A DNA stretch of 64,000 nt, from NCBI GenBank assembly GCA_014529385.2, contig CM043944.1, forward strand, positions 47,114,268 to 47,178,267. Reading direction: 5' to 3'. The notes below the pieces were generated by a model. The model was given only the letters and a program-made list of their open reading frames with translations. It was not told where the DNA came from and searched no databases. The position numbers were made by a program, and so were the translations under genes. Origin of the DNA: Adiantum capillus-veneris. Lineage: Eukaryota; Streptophyta; Polypodiopsida; Polypodiales; Pteridaceae. The stretch's first letter is position 1. Each line of letters starts with the position of its first letter. This document shows, piece by piece, positions 22,996 through 34,575 of the stretch.

Positions 22996-24150
22996 CCCCC
23001 CCCCAAAGCCTTTTGTTCACAACCAACTCTCTATACACAGACTCTTTTGGTAGAGACACCTTGACAATTAGAACCTGCTTAAGTATTTGAGGCAAACAAG
23101 AGAAAAATGATTGAGAAGGTATGGATGCAAACTCGATGAGGGTATAGATTTATGCTAGGCCCATGATGTTTACGTTGTAATTAGAAAACCCCTCACGCTT
23201 GCAAGCATCTTATCAACCTACGCAATATGGTTCATGCAAGGACTTGACCATTAAGGTCTATTATTATTAAGAGAAATTGCCAAAACAAAGCACTCTAGTA
23301 TTGTGTCTTGTTTTAGCAATTTGTGAAAAAAAATAAAAAAACACTTATTGAAACAAGGCATGTTGTGCCCTATTTAATTAGAAAAATTTTTAAGAATTCA
23401 AAACTCGTAGCTAAACTAGGGCACTCCATGAAGGAGTTGTCCAAGCGAGAGGGTTGGTGAAAAATTTGCAAATCATAGTGGGAAAGGAAAAGTTTAAAAC
23501 CAGCTTTCTAGTGATGGACGTGCAAGGTGTATATGGTATGCTACTAGGCATACCTTGGCTCAGCCATTCAGGACTATGTGAGTCAGACAGTGACCATTCA
23601 AGGACCCAATTGGTGTATGCAGGTGAAGACTGACAACATCAGGAGCTAGAAGAAAGCCATGAGATCAGAGGAGCTCTGCAAGAAGTATGGGACAAAGAAG
23701 ATTGAGTGCATCCTCGCATCTATGAACATGGTAAGTTGTAACAAGCACCCTTTGTCAAGATAGAGGGAGCACTCAAAATTTATCATCAGTTGTTATAAAG
23801 ATGTAAACAAAGAAGTGTATAATAGTGTTGATTCAAGTCTATGCAAGTGTCTCTATGTATACTACCCACAACCAAAGAGATGTAATTAAACATTTTGTAC
23901 ATATCAATTATAGAGGACTCAAAACCAGGGAGCTGGCAATAGCTGAATTGAAGGAAAAATATATCTTGTATTAAATCATGCAGCAAAATGTGATAGTACC
24001 AATATTTTGCTTGATTTTATAACTAATTTGGATTGTGCATTTTTTTAGGCACGTACTTGAGTCAAGCGCTAATTTGGATCATTAATTTCAAAAATTCAAT
24101 CAGTGTTGCTCAAGGTTACGTCAAGTGTTGCATAATTGTCCATAGGCATG

Positions 24151-24207
<57 letters not shown>

Positions 24208-25035
24208 CATCCTCCTGCACGTCTCACTCAAAACCCTAGATCTACACCCTCTGTCCCTCCGAGGCTCAAGGACGGGCTTGTAGAGGGGTGTTAAGCCCTT
24301 AAGACCGCCCACTATCACAGAATGAGATCTGACATGGAGCCCGTCCGAACTCCCGACCTTATTTTGGATGGAGTTGTCACTTTGCATCGGGCACCAGCTG
24401 TTTAAACGGGAGCGCCTCTTGAAGATCCCAGAGCCTTCTAAAGGCTGGGTGCCAAGATAGGGTTGTGTGCAAGAAGCACGTAAACGTGTAGACAACACTA
24501 TTTCCCAAGTATGCATAGTAAGGGCGTGCAAGAGCAGGCAAGAAACATCGTTGGAGCTGTCTCCTAGCTCTCTCTCGCTCTCAACCGGACAAACTGCACT
24601 CTTGGCCTTCCTTCAACAAAAGAGGACAACGTTTCCCATGCTTTGTAGGATCCAAAACTTCAATCTCCACCTTCAACACACAGATTTCTAGCCCACGCAA
24701 GAGTTTTCTTGTGGTGGCAGCTACACCCAAGACATACCCCACCTCTCGCCAAGATGCGAGGCTCACGGCCCTAGAGGCTCAGATCAAACAACTTCTTCTA
24801 GAGAATGCTCAACTCAAAGAACGATTGAGTATACTCGAGACAAAGGCAAAGGAGAGCAAAAGTTTACTTGCAAAAACACACGAAGTCAAAGCTTCTCTCA
24901 CTCAGGCTGCCAAGACAGCTAAAACAGAAGACCACGAAGCAATACATAAGAAGATGGATAACGGAATACAAGCAGCCTTAGAAGAATGCCGGCTACAAGA
25001 AGCCCTCGGCCTCAAAATCCGGATTGGAGGACTTT
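22736..25035 (+). repeat. Tandem module, unit 1 (2300 bp)
   Basis: Order: 'gcaacaactaaattgaagg', type I (TC)n/Cn tract (22954-23004), common block, protease scrap (23395-23735), 'aacatggtaagttgtaac', type II (TC)n tract (24153-24205), ORF1-like gene. It ends inside ORF1 at 'ggattggaggactttgc', where unit 2 starts. Units 1 and 2 share the same truncation point, which marks it as the duplication junction. Confidence 0.85.
24206..25035 (+). pseudogene. LINE-ORF1-like gene, truncated copy in unit 1
   Basis: It starts directly after the type II (TC)n tract with 'ggcatcctcctgcacgtctc'. The coding part (about 24710-25035) gives a coiled coil: 'LTALEAQIKQLLLENAQLKE', 'LSILETKAKESKSLL', 'ALEECRLQEALGLKIRIG'. 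Heptads with Leu at a/d positions are clear. No ATG is found in this frame. It stops being ORF1 at the module junction, so the C-terminal RNA-binding-like domain seen in unit 3 is missing. Confidence 0.65.
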
Positions 25036-25245
25036 GCAACAACTAAATTGAAGGCAAAAAACATCTTGTTATAAATCATGCAGCAATATGATACTACTGC
25101 TCTTTTGCTTGTTCTGATAAATACTTTGGATTGTGAGTCGACTTCTAATTTGGACAATTAATTTTCAATAATTCAATGAGTGTTGCTTAAGGTTGTGTTG
25201 AGTGTTGCATGAGTGTCCGTAGGCATGAGCTCTCTATCTCTCTCT

Positions 25246-25291
<46 letters not shown>

Positions 25292-26444
25292 CCCCCCCAA
25301 GCCTTTTGTTCACAACCAACTCTCCATACACATATTCTTTTGGTAGAGACACCTTGACACAATTAGAACCTGCTTAAGTATTTGAGGCAAACAAGAGCAA
25401 AATGATTGAGAGGGTATGGATGCAAACTCGATGAGGGTATAGATTTATGCTAGGCCCATGATGTTTACGTTGTAATTAGAAAATCCCCTCACACTTGCAA
25501 GCATCTTATCAACCTATGCAATATGGTTCATGCAAGGACTTCACCATTAAGGTCTAATATTATTAAGAGAAATTGCCAAAACAAAGCACTCTAGTATTGT
25601 GTCTTGTTTTAGCAATTTGTGAAAAAAATAGAAAAACACTTATTGAAACAACGCATGTTGTGCCCTATTTAATTAGAAAATTCTTTAAGAATTCAAAACT
25701 CGTAGCTAAAGTAGGGCACTCCACGAAGGAGTTGTCCAAGCGAGAGGGCTGGTGAAAAATTTGCAAATCATAGTGGGAAAGGAAAAGTTTAAAACCAGCT
25801 TTCTAGTGATGGACGTGCAAGGTGTATATGGTATGCTACTAGGCATACCTTGGCTTAGCCATTCAGGACTATGTGAGTAAGACGGTGACCATTCAAGGAC
25901 CCAATTGGTGTATGCAGGTGAAGACTGACAACATCGAGAGCTAGAAGAAAGCCATGAGATCAGAGGAGCTCTGCAAGAAGTATGGGACAAAGAAGATTGA
26001 GTGCATGCTCGCATCTATGAACATGGTAAGTTGTAACAAGCACCCTTTGTCAAGATAGAGGGAGCACTCAAAATTTATCATCAGTTGTTATAAAGATGTA
26101 AACAAAGAAGTGTATAATAGTGTTGATTCAAGTCTATGCAAGTGTCTCTATGTATACTACCCACAACCAGAGAGATGTAATTAAACATTGTGTACATATC
26201 AATTATAGAGGACTCAAAACAGGGAGTTGGCAATAGCTGAATTGAAGGCAAAATATATCTTGTAATAAATCATGCGGCAAAATGTGATACTACCAATATT
26301 TTGCTCAGTTTTATAACTAATATGGATTGTGAGTTTTTTTAGGCACGTATATGAGTCAAGCGCTAATTTAGATCTTTAATTTCAAAAATTCAATGAGTGT
26401 TGCTCAAGGTTACGTCAAGTGTTGCATAATTGTCCATAGGCATG

Positions 26445-26541
<97 letters not shown>

Positions 26542-27486
26542 CATCCTCCTGCACGTCTCATTCAAAACCCTAGATCTACACCCTCTGTCCGTCCCAGGCT
26601 AAAGGGCGGGCCTGTGAAGGGGCGTTAAGCCCTCAAGACCGCCCACTATCACAGAATGAGATCTGACATGGAGCCCGTCCGCAGTCCGACCTGCTTTTGG
26701 ATGGAGTTGTCACGTTGCATCGGGCACGAACTGTTTAAACGGGAGCGCCTCTTGAAGATCCCAGAGCCTTCTACAGGCTGGGTGCCAAGATAGGGTTGTG
26801 TGCAAGCAGCACGTAAACGTGTAGACAACACTGTTTCTCAAGTATGCATAGTAAGGGCGTGCAAGAGCAGGCAAGCAACATCGTTGGAGCCGACTCCTAG
26901 CTCTCTCTCGCTCTCGACCGGACGAACTGCACGCTTGGCCTTCCTTCAACGATCAAGGCTGCTTTGTCTTGACGAGGCATAGGCTTGGCCTACTTCAAAG
27001 GTGCAGACCACTCAAACTCAAAAGACTCTGTTCCCACAGCTTTACGCCAAAAAACAAGAACAACCAACAAAAGAGGACAACGTTTCCCATGCTTTGTAGG
27101 ATCCAAAACTTCAATCCCCACCTTCAACACACAGATTTCTAGCACACGCAAGAGTTTTCTTGTGGTGGCAGCTACACCCAAGATAGACCCCACCGCTCGC
27201 CAAGATGCAAGGCTCACGGCCCTAGAGGCTCAGATCAAACAACTTCTTCTAGAGAATGCTCAACTCAAAGAACATTTGAGTATACTCGAGACAAAGGAAA
27301 AGGAGAGCAAAATTTTACTTGCAAAAACACACGAAGTCGAAGCTTCTCTCACTAAGGCTGCCAAGACAGCTCAAAAAGAAGACCACGAAGCAATACATCA
27401 GAAGATCCATAATGGAATACAAGCAACCTTAGAAGAATGCCGGCTACAAGAAGCCCTCGTCCTCAAAATCCGGATTGGAGGGCTTT
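25036..27486 (+). repeat. Tandem module, unit 2 (2451 bp)
   Basis: Same order as unit 1: type I tract at 25230-25298, protease scrap at 25675-26015, a long type II (TC)n tract at 26449-26539, and a truncated ORF1 copy. It has extra ORF1 upstream sequence (about 26950-27060) that unit 1 lacks, so unit 1 carries a later deletion. Confidence 0.85.
26540..27486 (+). pseudogene. LINE-ORF1-like gene, truncated copy in unit 2
   Basis: This is the longest uninterrupted ORF1 frame (about 26985-27495, no internal stop but no ATG). It has a basic N-terminal part ('TRTTNKRGQRFPCFVG') followed by the coiled coil ('LEAQIKQLLLENAQLKEHLS'). It ends at the same junction as unit 1 and reads a few codons into the neighbouring repeat. 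The protein would lack the C-terminal domain. Confidence 0.65.
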
Positions 27487-27702
27487 GCAACAACTAAATT
27501 GAAGGCAAAAAACATCTTGTTATAAATCATGCAACAATATGATACTACTGCTCTTTTGCTTGTTCTGATAAATACTTTGGTTGTGAGTTTTCATTAAAGC
27601 TACATATATGAGTCGACCGCTAATTTGGAAAATTAATTTTCAATAATTCAATGAGTGTTGCTTAAGGTTGTGTTGAGTGTTGCATGAGTGTTTGTAGGCA
27701 TG

Positions 27703-27753
<51 letters not shown>

Positions 27754-28133
27754 CCCCCCCAAAGCCTTTTGTTCACAACCAACTCTCTATACACAAATTC
27801 TTTTGGTAGAGACACCTTGACAATTAGAACCTGCTTAAGTATTTGAGGCAAACAAGAGCAAAATGATTGAGAAGGTATGGATGCAAACTCGATGAGGGTA
27901 TAGATTTATGCTAGGCCCATGATGTTTACGTTGTAACTAGAAAATCCCCTCACACTTGCAAGCATCTCATCAACCTACGCAATATGGTTCATGCAAGGAC
28001 TTGACCATTAAAGTCTAATATTATTAAGAGAAATTGCTAAAACAAAGCACTCTAGTATTGTGTCTTGTTTTAGCAATTTGTTAAAAAAATAAAAAAACAC
28101 TTATTGAAACAAGGTATGTTGTGCCCTATTTGA

Positions 28134-28579
28134 TCTATCCGCACTTTAAATGGTGCTGGCTTTAGATTCGTGATACCCATTCTCTGTTGGAGATGAACTC
28201 CCATTATATTGACTCCTGCTCCTCCATCCAAGATAACACTTGAAAGAGGTTCCCATTGCCTCCTAACCTTGTAGTCCACCTGATGAGTGGAACTTCATCA
28301 TCTCGGACGGCTGTCAGGTCTACTATTCTGGCCTCCGCTTCAGCTTTCCTGCGCTGTCTGATGAAGTTTGCCACTTCAGGCAAGGTTTTTCTGATATCCT
28401 CCAGCTCTACAGTCAACTTCTGAATTCTATCACAAATTTTAACATGGATTTCTTCTCTCTCTTGGTCAGACTGGTTGTTAGAGCTCAAAGAACTGGTTGT
28501 ATCTTCACACTGCCATTCCTCTTTTGCAGTGCTTCCAATCCTTCCATCAACTCCCAGCTCATCAGCCATTCCTTGTACC
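28134..28579 (-). pseudogene. Pre-protease linker and protease start, truncated
   Basis: An open stretch (28590-28204) gives an acidic, Gln/Arg-rich linker. In another frame 'SSVILDGGAGVNIM' (about 28210-28250) is the gypsy protease active site, with D-G-G-A in place of D-S/T-G-A. This form is common in plant elements related to Athila/Tat. The sequence stops after 'KPAPFKVRI' at the truncation point. Confidence 0.8.
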
Positions 28580-30401
28580 GCAGCCAGCATGGTCTCAGGT
28601 ATGGCCGGTATTGACTAATCTTTATCAATTGATTGGGCTGGTATCTTCTAAATGACTCGAGCTTCAGAACTTTCTGGCTGCTCTGGCAGCTTCTTAGCTA
28701 AATCCTCCGTGATTTTAGCCGCTAGTTCTCTCTGCTCTTGCCATTCATCTACCAACTTCTCTTTACACTTGGCCTTCCAGATTTCCCTTTGTTGAGCCCA
28801 CTTGGTGCTGTTAGTAGTGACTGGTGTTTATGAAGTATCTGGAATTTCTTCAATTACTACGCCCTTGCTTCTTGTGACTACGCGTACTGGGACTGGCTCT
28901 GGTGCCTTAGCCTCAGTAGCAGTAGTTGCAGGTGCGTTTGGGCATTGGGCTGCAAAATGGCCATACTTCCCACAAGTGTAGCAATTCATACTCCGACTCT
29001 AGAAGTTGCCACGCCCTCTGCCTCGGCCCATACCCGTTTGGAATCGGCCACGTCCTTGACCAGTACCACTAGTACCTGGTCTCTCCTCTTGAGATACTTT
29101 GGCGGTTCTACCTTCACTGGTTCAGTATAGGCTACCACTAACAGGTCTTTGCCCTTCTTAAAGTGATGAATCCTGATACCACAATTGTTCCATAAATGAC
29201 CAAAAGCCTTACAGTAAGTACATTGTGGGCACTCGTTGGAGATATGGTCCTTGGATTTGCATTTCGAACACCAACTCTCCATCTTCCGAACTGGTTGTCT
29301 GGTGTGGCTAATCTCGGTAATCTGTCTAGCCATTTCTTCAATCTTCTTGGTCCAAGATCCCTTCTTTGACTTCTCCTTGGACCGTTCATTAGAGCTGCTT
29401 TCAGAGCTGCTGAACACCTCACTGGAATCAAAACTCTCAGTAGCAGAGCTACTGCTACTGGACCTTCTCTTTTTGTGGCTCTTTTCCTTCTTGGCCTGCT
29501 GTTCCAGCTTCAGTGCCCGTTGGACCAGATCATTGAATTTCTTGGTAGGAGTCGGTACCTCCTGCTCCCTAAGCTTTTTGCTTCTGAAACCATTCAGAAA
29601 CCATGCCCTCAACCTCTTCTCAGATGGCGGTTCCTGTAACTGCCTGGTTAGCTCCTTGATTTTTTCCACATAACTTCGGACTAATAGATTCCGCTGCTTG
29701 ATCTTATCCAGTTCACAGAGGATATCTTCATCACCTGTTTTGTCGGAATACTATAGTCTGAAGGCTTTAAGCAACTTGTTGTAGGATCTGAGCTGACAGG
29801 CGGGGTAATGGTAATACCATTTCCTCGCTGTCTCCTTCAAGGTTTGCTGGAAGTATTCCCCCCTATCATCTTCATCAATATTTTTTAGTTCAGCATACTG
29901 CTCAAAAGCCTGTATGTGAACGTCTGTATCATCCTTCTTACCTCCCTCGAATATTGGAAAAGAAACTTTCAGAGAAGATGAGTAATCATTCCGATTACCA
30001 CTGATTCTGTCGCTTCTCTTCCTAGATTCAGAACGGTGCTTGGAAGTCTTCTTGCAATTGTCAGTGTGAGCATCCCACTCAATCTCGGTCTCTGTCTCTG
30101 TGTCAGTGTTCCCTTTGGCCTGTCGGCTAGAAGTGCGGTGACTGCCTTTACTTCCCTTGGTACCCTCATCCCCTTGCTGGGACCGAGAACTCTTGGCTTT
30201 CCGTGCTTCCCTTTCTGCCCGCTTGCGTCGAGAATGACTGGACTGCTGTGAGTCCTGCGTCTCATCAGCCTAACTATGCTCCTCCTGAGCCTCAGTTTCA
30301 GTCACCTTCTGTTGCTTAGGGTCAGACTCTCTTCCTCACTCCTCAGGAATAAAATCAACACGGATGGTGGATTTTCGGCCATGACTGGATTTGGGTGCCA
30401 T
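28580..30401 (-). pseudogene. Gag with three zinc knuckles (broken)
   Basis: From ATG 30401 ('MAPKSSHGRK') there is an Arg/Ser/Glu-rich N-terminus. A retrotransposon-gag core follows ('VSFPIFEGGKKDDTDVHIQA', 'YFQQTLKETARKWYYHYP'), then 'RLRAWFLNGFRSKKLREQ' and a Ser-rich stretch. Two adjacent CCHC knuckles come next (CSKCKSKDHISNEC and CTYCKAFGHLWNNC, about 29213-29290). After a frameshift there is a third (CYTCGKYGHFAAQC, about 28945-28986). Stops occur near 30335, 30270 and 29751, so the gene is dead, but 28986-29751 is open. Three knuckles in one Gag is unusual. The region down to 28580 encodes an acidic linker. Confidence 0.85.
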
Positions 30402-30541
30402 TGCTGAAAACATCCAACTGGGAGAAGAGTCTTTCAGTCAACGAGCTTCAGCTCGAGCCACCGTGATCGCTAAAATGGAATTGGAGCTGATCTCTTGAGA
30501 TAGCTAATTCCAGTGTTAGAAGATTTCGGCTACTGATGATG

Positions 30542-30956
30542 TGTTAGTTTAGACAGTCGACTAGACAGAGAATCAGAAACTGAACTGGAATTTATCTACT
30601 AGAATGAGAATCAGACTATGTACTGAGACTAATATTCAGATTCAGATTCAGAGTACTGGACATAGAGTAAGTGTGACTGGAATATCTGTCGTGATTGGAA
30701 TTACAGATGAAAGATTATAGTAAGTATGATGTGATTTACAGATAGAGTACAGCCGACAACAACTGCCAATGATTGACAACTCAAGTACAAATGTCGTCGA
30801 AATGCTAACCCAAATGCCAACCCGATTACAATGTAATGGGCCCTATTTATACACCTTAGGTTTACCATAGTAATTACCGTAGTAATTACTAGCTAATTCG
30901 CTGCACGTCTCATAAGAGAACGTTCCCACTAAGTGAAGTTGTCTCAGCCGTCTACA
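30542..30956 (-). repeat. 5' LTR of the minus-strand gypsy fragment
   Basis: It is bounded by TG and CA on both strands (TGTAGACGG...ACTAACA on the minus strand), 415 bp. A TATA box 'tataaatagggccc' lies at about 30839-30852 on the minus strand, suitably placed for transcription toward gag. No standard primer site follows, and no second LTR is in the window. Confidence 0.7.
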
Positions 30957-31384
30957 AACATGGTAAGTTGTAACAAGCACCCCTTGCCAAGATAGAGGGA
31001 GCACTCAAAATTTATCATCAATTGTTATAAAGATGTAAACAAACAAGTGTATAATAGTGTTGATTCAAGTCTATGCAAGTGTCTCTATGTATACTACCCA
31101 CAACCAAAGAGATGTAATTAAACATTGTGTACATATCAATTATAGAGGACTCAAAATCAGGGAGCTGGCAATAGCTGAATTGAAGGCAAAATATATCTTG
31201 TAATAAATCATACAGCAAAATGTGATACTACCGATATTTTGCTTGGTTTTATAACTAATTTGGATCGTGAGTTTGTTTTAGGCACGTATATGAGTCAAGC
31301 GCTAATTTGGATCATTAATTTCAAAAATTCAATGAGTGTTGCTCAAGGTTACGTCAAGTGTTGCATAATTGTCCTTAGGCATAA

Positions 31385-31490
<106 letters not shown>

Positions 31491-32109
31491 CTCCTGCACG
31501 TCTCACTCAAAACCCTAGATCTACACCCTCTGTCCCTCCCAGGCTCAAGGGAGGGCGTGTGGAGGGGCGTAAAGCCCTCAAGACCGCCCACTATCAGAGA
31601 ATGAGATGTGACATAGAGCCCGTCTGCACTCTTGACCTGCTTTTGGATGGAGTTGTCACGCTACATCGGGCACCGATTGTTAAAACGGGAGCACCTCTTG
31701 AAGATCCTAGAGCCTTCTACAGGCTGGGTGCCAAGATAGGGTTGTGTGCAAGCAGCACGTAAATGTGCAGACAACACTGTTTCTCAAGTATGCACAACAA
31801 GGAGGTGCAAGAGCAGGGCAAGCAACATCGTTGGAGTTGTCTCCTAGCTCTCTCTCGCTCTCGATTGGACGAACTGCACGCTTGGCCTTCCTTCATTGAT
31901 CAAGGCTGCTTTGTCTTGACGAGCCATAGGCTTGGCCTGCTTCAAAGGTGCAGACCACTCAAACTCAAAAGACTCTGTTCCCACAATTTTACACCAAAAA
32001 ACAAGCACAACCAACAAAAGAGGACAACGTTTCCCCTGCTTTGTGGAGGCTTCATAACAGAGATTTTGGATTCCTTGTAGGATCCAAAACGTCAATCTCC
32101 ACCTTCAAC

Positions 32110-32816
32110 ACATAGATTTCTAGCGCACGCAAGAGTTTTCTTGTGGTGGCAGCTACACCCAAGAAAGACCCCACCGCTCGCCAAGATGCGAGGCTCACGG
32201 CCCTAGAGGCTCAGATCAAACAACTTCTTCTAGAGAATGCTCAACTCAAACAACGATTGAGTATACTCAAGAAAAAGGCAAAGGAGAGCAAAAGTTTACT
32301 TGCAAAAACACATGAAGTTGAAGCTTCTCTCACTGAGGCTGCCAAGACAGCTCAAAAAGAAGACCACGAAGCAATACATAAGAAGATTGATAGCGGAATA
32401 CAAGCAGCCTTATAAGAATGCCGACTACAAGAAGCCCTCGGCCTCAAAATCCGGATTGGAGGGCTTTGCTCACCATGGTGCACTGAGGAGGGCACCCTTG
32501 AAGAAGCCATCACCAAGCTCAATGACATTCTTCAACCAATCAACATCAAGCCCGACACTATCTGTTGGATCAACGATACGCATAGCGGCGTGTGCCACTT
32601 GGTCAATGCATCCTGACTTTCAAAAACAAGGAAGAACAGACGAGGTTGCTACGTCAATCCTATCACCTCAAGGGGACTAAGCTTTGGATCACAAAAGAAT
32701 CGACCACAAATCAACTCAAGCCTAAGGTAAACGAGCTTAAGAAGATGTATGAAGCCCGTAAACAAGGTAAATGGGCAGTCTACCGTGGCGGTAAAGCCAT
32801 CATCCAGCAGTTCTGA
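32110..32816 (+). pseudogene. LINE-ORF1-like protein, full-length but broken
   Basis: The coiled coil ('LEAQIKQLLLENAQLKQRLS', about 32200-32280) continues to 'IDSGIQAAL', where a TAA interrupts at 32413. It continues with 'ECRLQEALGLKIRIG', 'TLEEAITKLNDILQPINIK' and 'DTICWINDTHSGVCHLV'. A frameshift near 32610 leads to 'LTFKNKEEQTRLLRQSYHLK' and 'MYEARKQGKWAVYRGGKAI'. The last part resembles the C-terminal half of L1-type ORF1 proteins (RRM-like fold with 'LKGTKIWI...' and '...GKWAVYRGGK'), which bind element RNA. No ATG is visible in frame. One stop and one frameshift make it non-functional. Confidence 0.6.
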
Positions 32817-33017
32817 ACCCCCAAGCAAGCTCCACCTCCACCTGTACCTGACCCTCCTTAGGTTTTGTTTTTGTTCTTTTCCTTTCCCCTTTCACCCGTA
32901 AATGGACCCTTAGTCCTTAACTGATATGTATCTAATTCCTACACCCCGAAAAACCATTTGTAATGTTTGTTTCGATCCCATGGGTCATATCTAACCTCCG
33001 TGGATGACGATAATGAA

Positions 33018-33041
33018 ATCTATCTATCTATCTATCTATCT
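33018..33041. repeat. (TCTA)n tail
   Basis: About six TCTA/ATCT units directly after 'gataatgaaa'. It is best read as the 3' tail of the LINE-like element, because the neighbouring host block starts right behind it. Confidence 0.85.
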
Positions 33042-33057
33042 CTGTCTATAAAGCCTT

Positions 33058-33670
33058 AAACTCGATGTGGGTATAGATTTATGTTAGGCCCATGATTTTT
33101 ACACTTTAATTAGAAAACACCCTCACACTTGTAAGAATCTTATCAACATATGCATTATGGATCATGCAAGGACTTGAACATTAAGATCAAATGTTATTAA
33201 GAGCAACCGCCCAAAGCACTCCAGCACTCTATCTTGTTTTAGCAATTTGTTTCAAAAATAAAAAGCACTGGCTGAAACAAGGCATGTTGTGCCCTATCTA
33301 ATTAGCAAGTGAAAGATTCTTCTTCTTCATCTCTACTACTCTATTACTCTAAGCTATGATAATATATTGTCCTTTAGTAAGCGTATACGAAATACAAATT
33401 CTCTTGTTTGAAAAACACTTCTTTCACCCTCATTTACCTCTTACCCCGCAGTTCTTTCTCCCTATTAGGGTGTTTAGGGCTTGGGAAGGAGGATTATACC
33501 ATGAATTCTTGAAGAACACGTATGTTGTAATCAACGCTTTCTTCGAGAGAGAATTATAATACAAAGACCTTTTGCAGCCTGGGGGGGGGCTCCAAGCAAA
33601 TTTGGTCCTCATCAATTGTGATATTCTTTTTGTGAATTTTAATTGTGATATTCTTTTTATATTATGTGCA
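33058..33670 (+). repeat. Common block and diverged LTR relic (right copy)
   Basis: It matches 540-1100, including the junction of the 'ttgtgccctat' block with the LTR relic and the end 'ataatacaaagaccttttg' with the following 'tttggtcctcatcaa'. No gene. Confidence 0.8.
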
Positions 33671-33689
33671 TGATTTAGAGGTATAATGT

Positions 33690-34565
33690 GTAATTGTGCA
33701 AAGAACTAAAACTATCTTGGCAGTCATACATAGCACTATGGTCACCTTGAGGATTCATTTCCAACAAGGTAGTAAGAAGGGCTTAAAGCCAATAGAAGCG
33801 AAGGAACTAGTTGAGCCAAAGGGCAAGAACAATGCAATGCAAAATTCTCCCAAGGCTAACAACAACAACAATACTAAAGGCTAACAACAACAAAACCAAT
33901 AAAGGAAAGGCAAAGAAAAAAGGATACAAAGGTAAAAATTCTTACAAAGCTAACAACAACAACAATGTGAAGAAGAAGGGATACAAAGGTAAAAACAAAC
34001 TTTCACCCTAAGAGATTGAGCTTTATCATAAAGATAACAAGTGTCTCAAGTGTGGGGCATGTCCCAAGAGAAGTGAGCATGTTGAGCCTCCTAGAGCCAC
34101 CATGGTGGAAGCTTTAAAAGAGTAATTCCATTGCAAAGAATCATCACTCTCTTATGCTTGGGGAAAAGTAAGAGCGCATGATTCTTTCATATTGTTTAAT
34201 TTTGGCTCTACCCACAACTTTATTTTTGTTGAGCTAGCTACTAAGATAGAAATTCATGACTTCGAGATGTGGAACATGGTAAAAGCTATTGGAGCTTTCA
34301 AAAGGAAAGAGGCCACAGTCACTCTCTTGATTGGAAAGCTAAGGTTCCATGTGCAAAGCTATGTTGACAAATAAAATTTCTTCATCTCTCCACTCAAGCA
34401 TGAAGATGTTATCCTAGGGGCGCCATGATTTGATTTCATGGCTATCACATGCAATGGAGTTTCTTGATAGATATGTCCTCTTTTCCTATAGAGGCAAGGA
34501 TGTTGCATTTGATGTAAATAGTGTGCGCAACACTATGCCACTTGTACAAACTTGGCCAAGTGTAT
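33690..34565 (+). pseudogene. Chromovirus gag-protease relic
   Basis: The frame at 33696 matches element A gag ('VIHSTMVTLRIHFQQG'). An Asn-rich linker with tandem 'aacaacaacaa' follows, then a damaged zinc knuckle at about 34040-34060 ('CLKCGACPK', with the middle lost). The protease reads 'FNFGSTHNFIFVELATK' and 'ISPLKHEDVILGAP', with the active-site Asp changed to Asn (N-F-G-S). In element A the gag-protease junction 'cttggggaaaggtaagag' is interrupted by element N; here the same site ('cttggggaaaagtaagagc', about 34158) is uninterrupted. Confidence 0.85.
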
Positions 34566-34575
34566 AAGCATGCAT

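Larger units (their letters stand above)
28134..30956 (-). mobile_element. Minus-strand Ty3/gypsy fragment: LTR, gag and start of protease
   Basis: Read on the minus strand: LTR (30956 to 30542, TGTAGACGG...CTAACA), leader, gag from ATG 30401, a protease start, and truncation at 28134. There is no RT or integrase. It replaces the plus-strand protease scrap found in units 1 and 2 exactly between 'ccctattt' and 'aacatgg', so the event deleted about 350 bp of host module. No target duplication is visible. Confidence 0.85.

Noticed and set aside
24121-24531. ORFs crossing (TC)n tracts at 24121-24531, 26393-26602, 31239-31604 and 52635-53020
   Set aside because: Same artefact; the flanks of these frames are repeat sequence without protein features.
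33696-34011. Asn/Lys-rich ORFs as host genes
   Set aside because: They are the linker of a decayed chromovirus Gag, with frameshifts and a damaged zinc knuckle.
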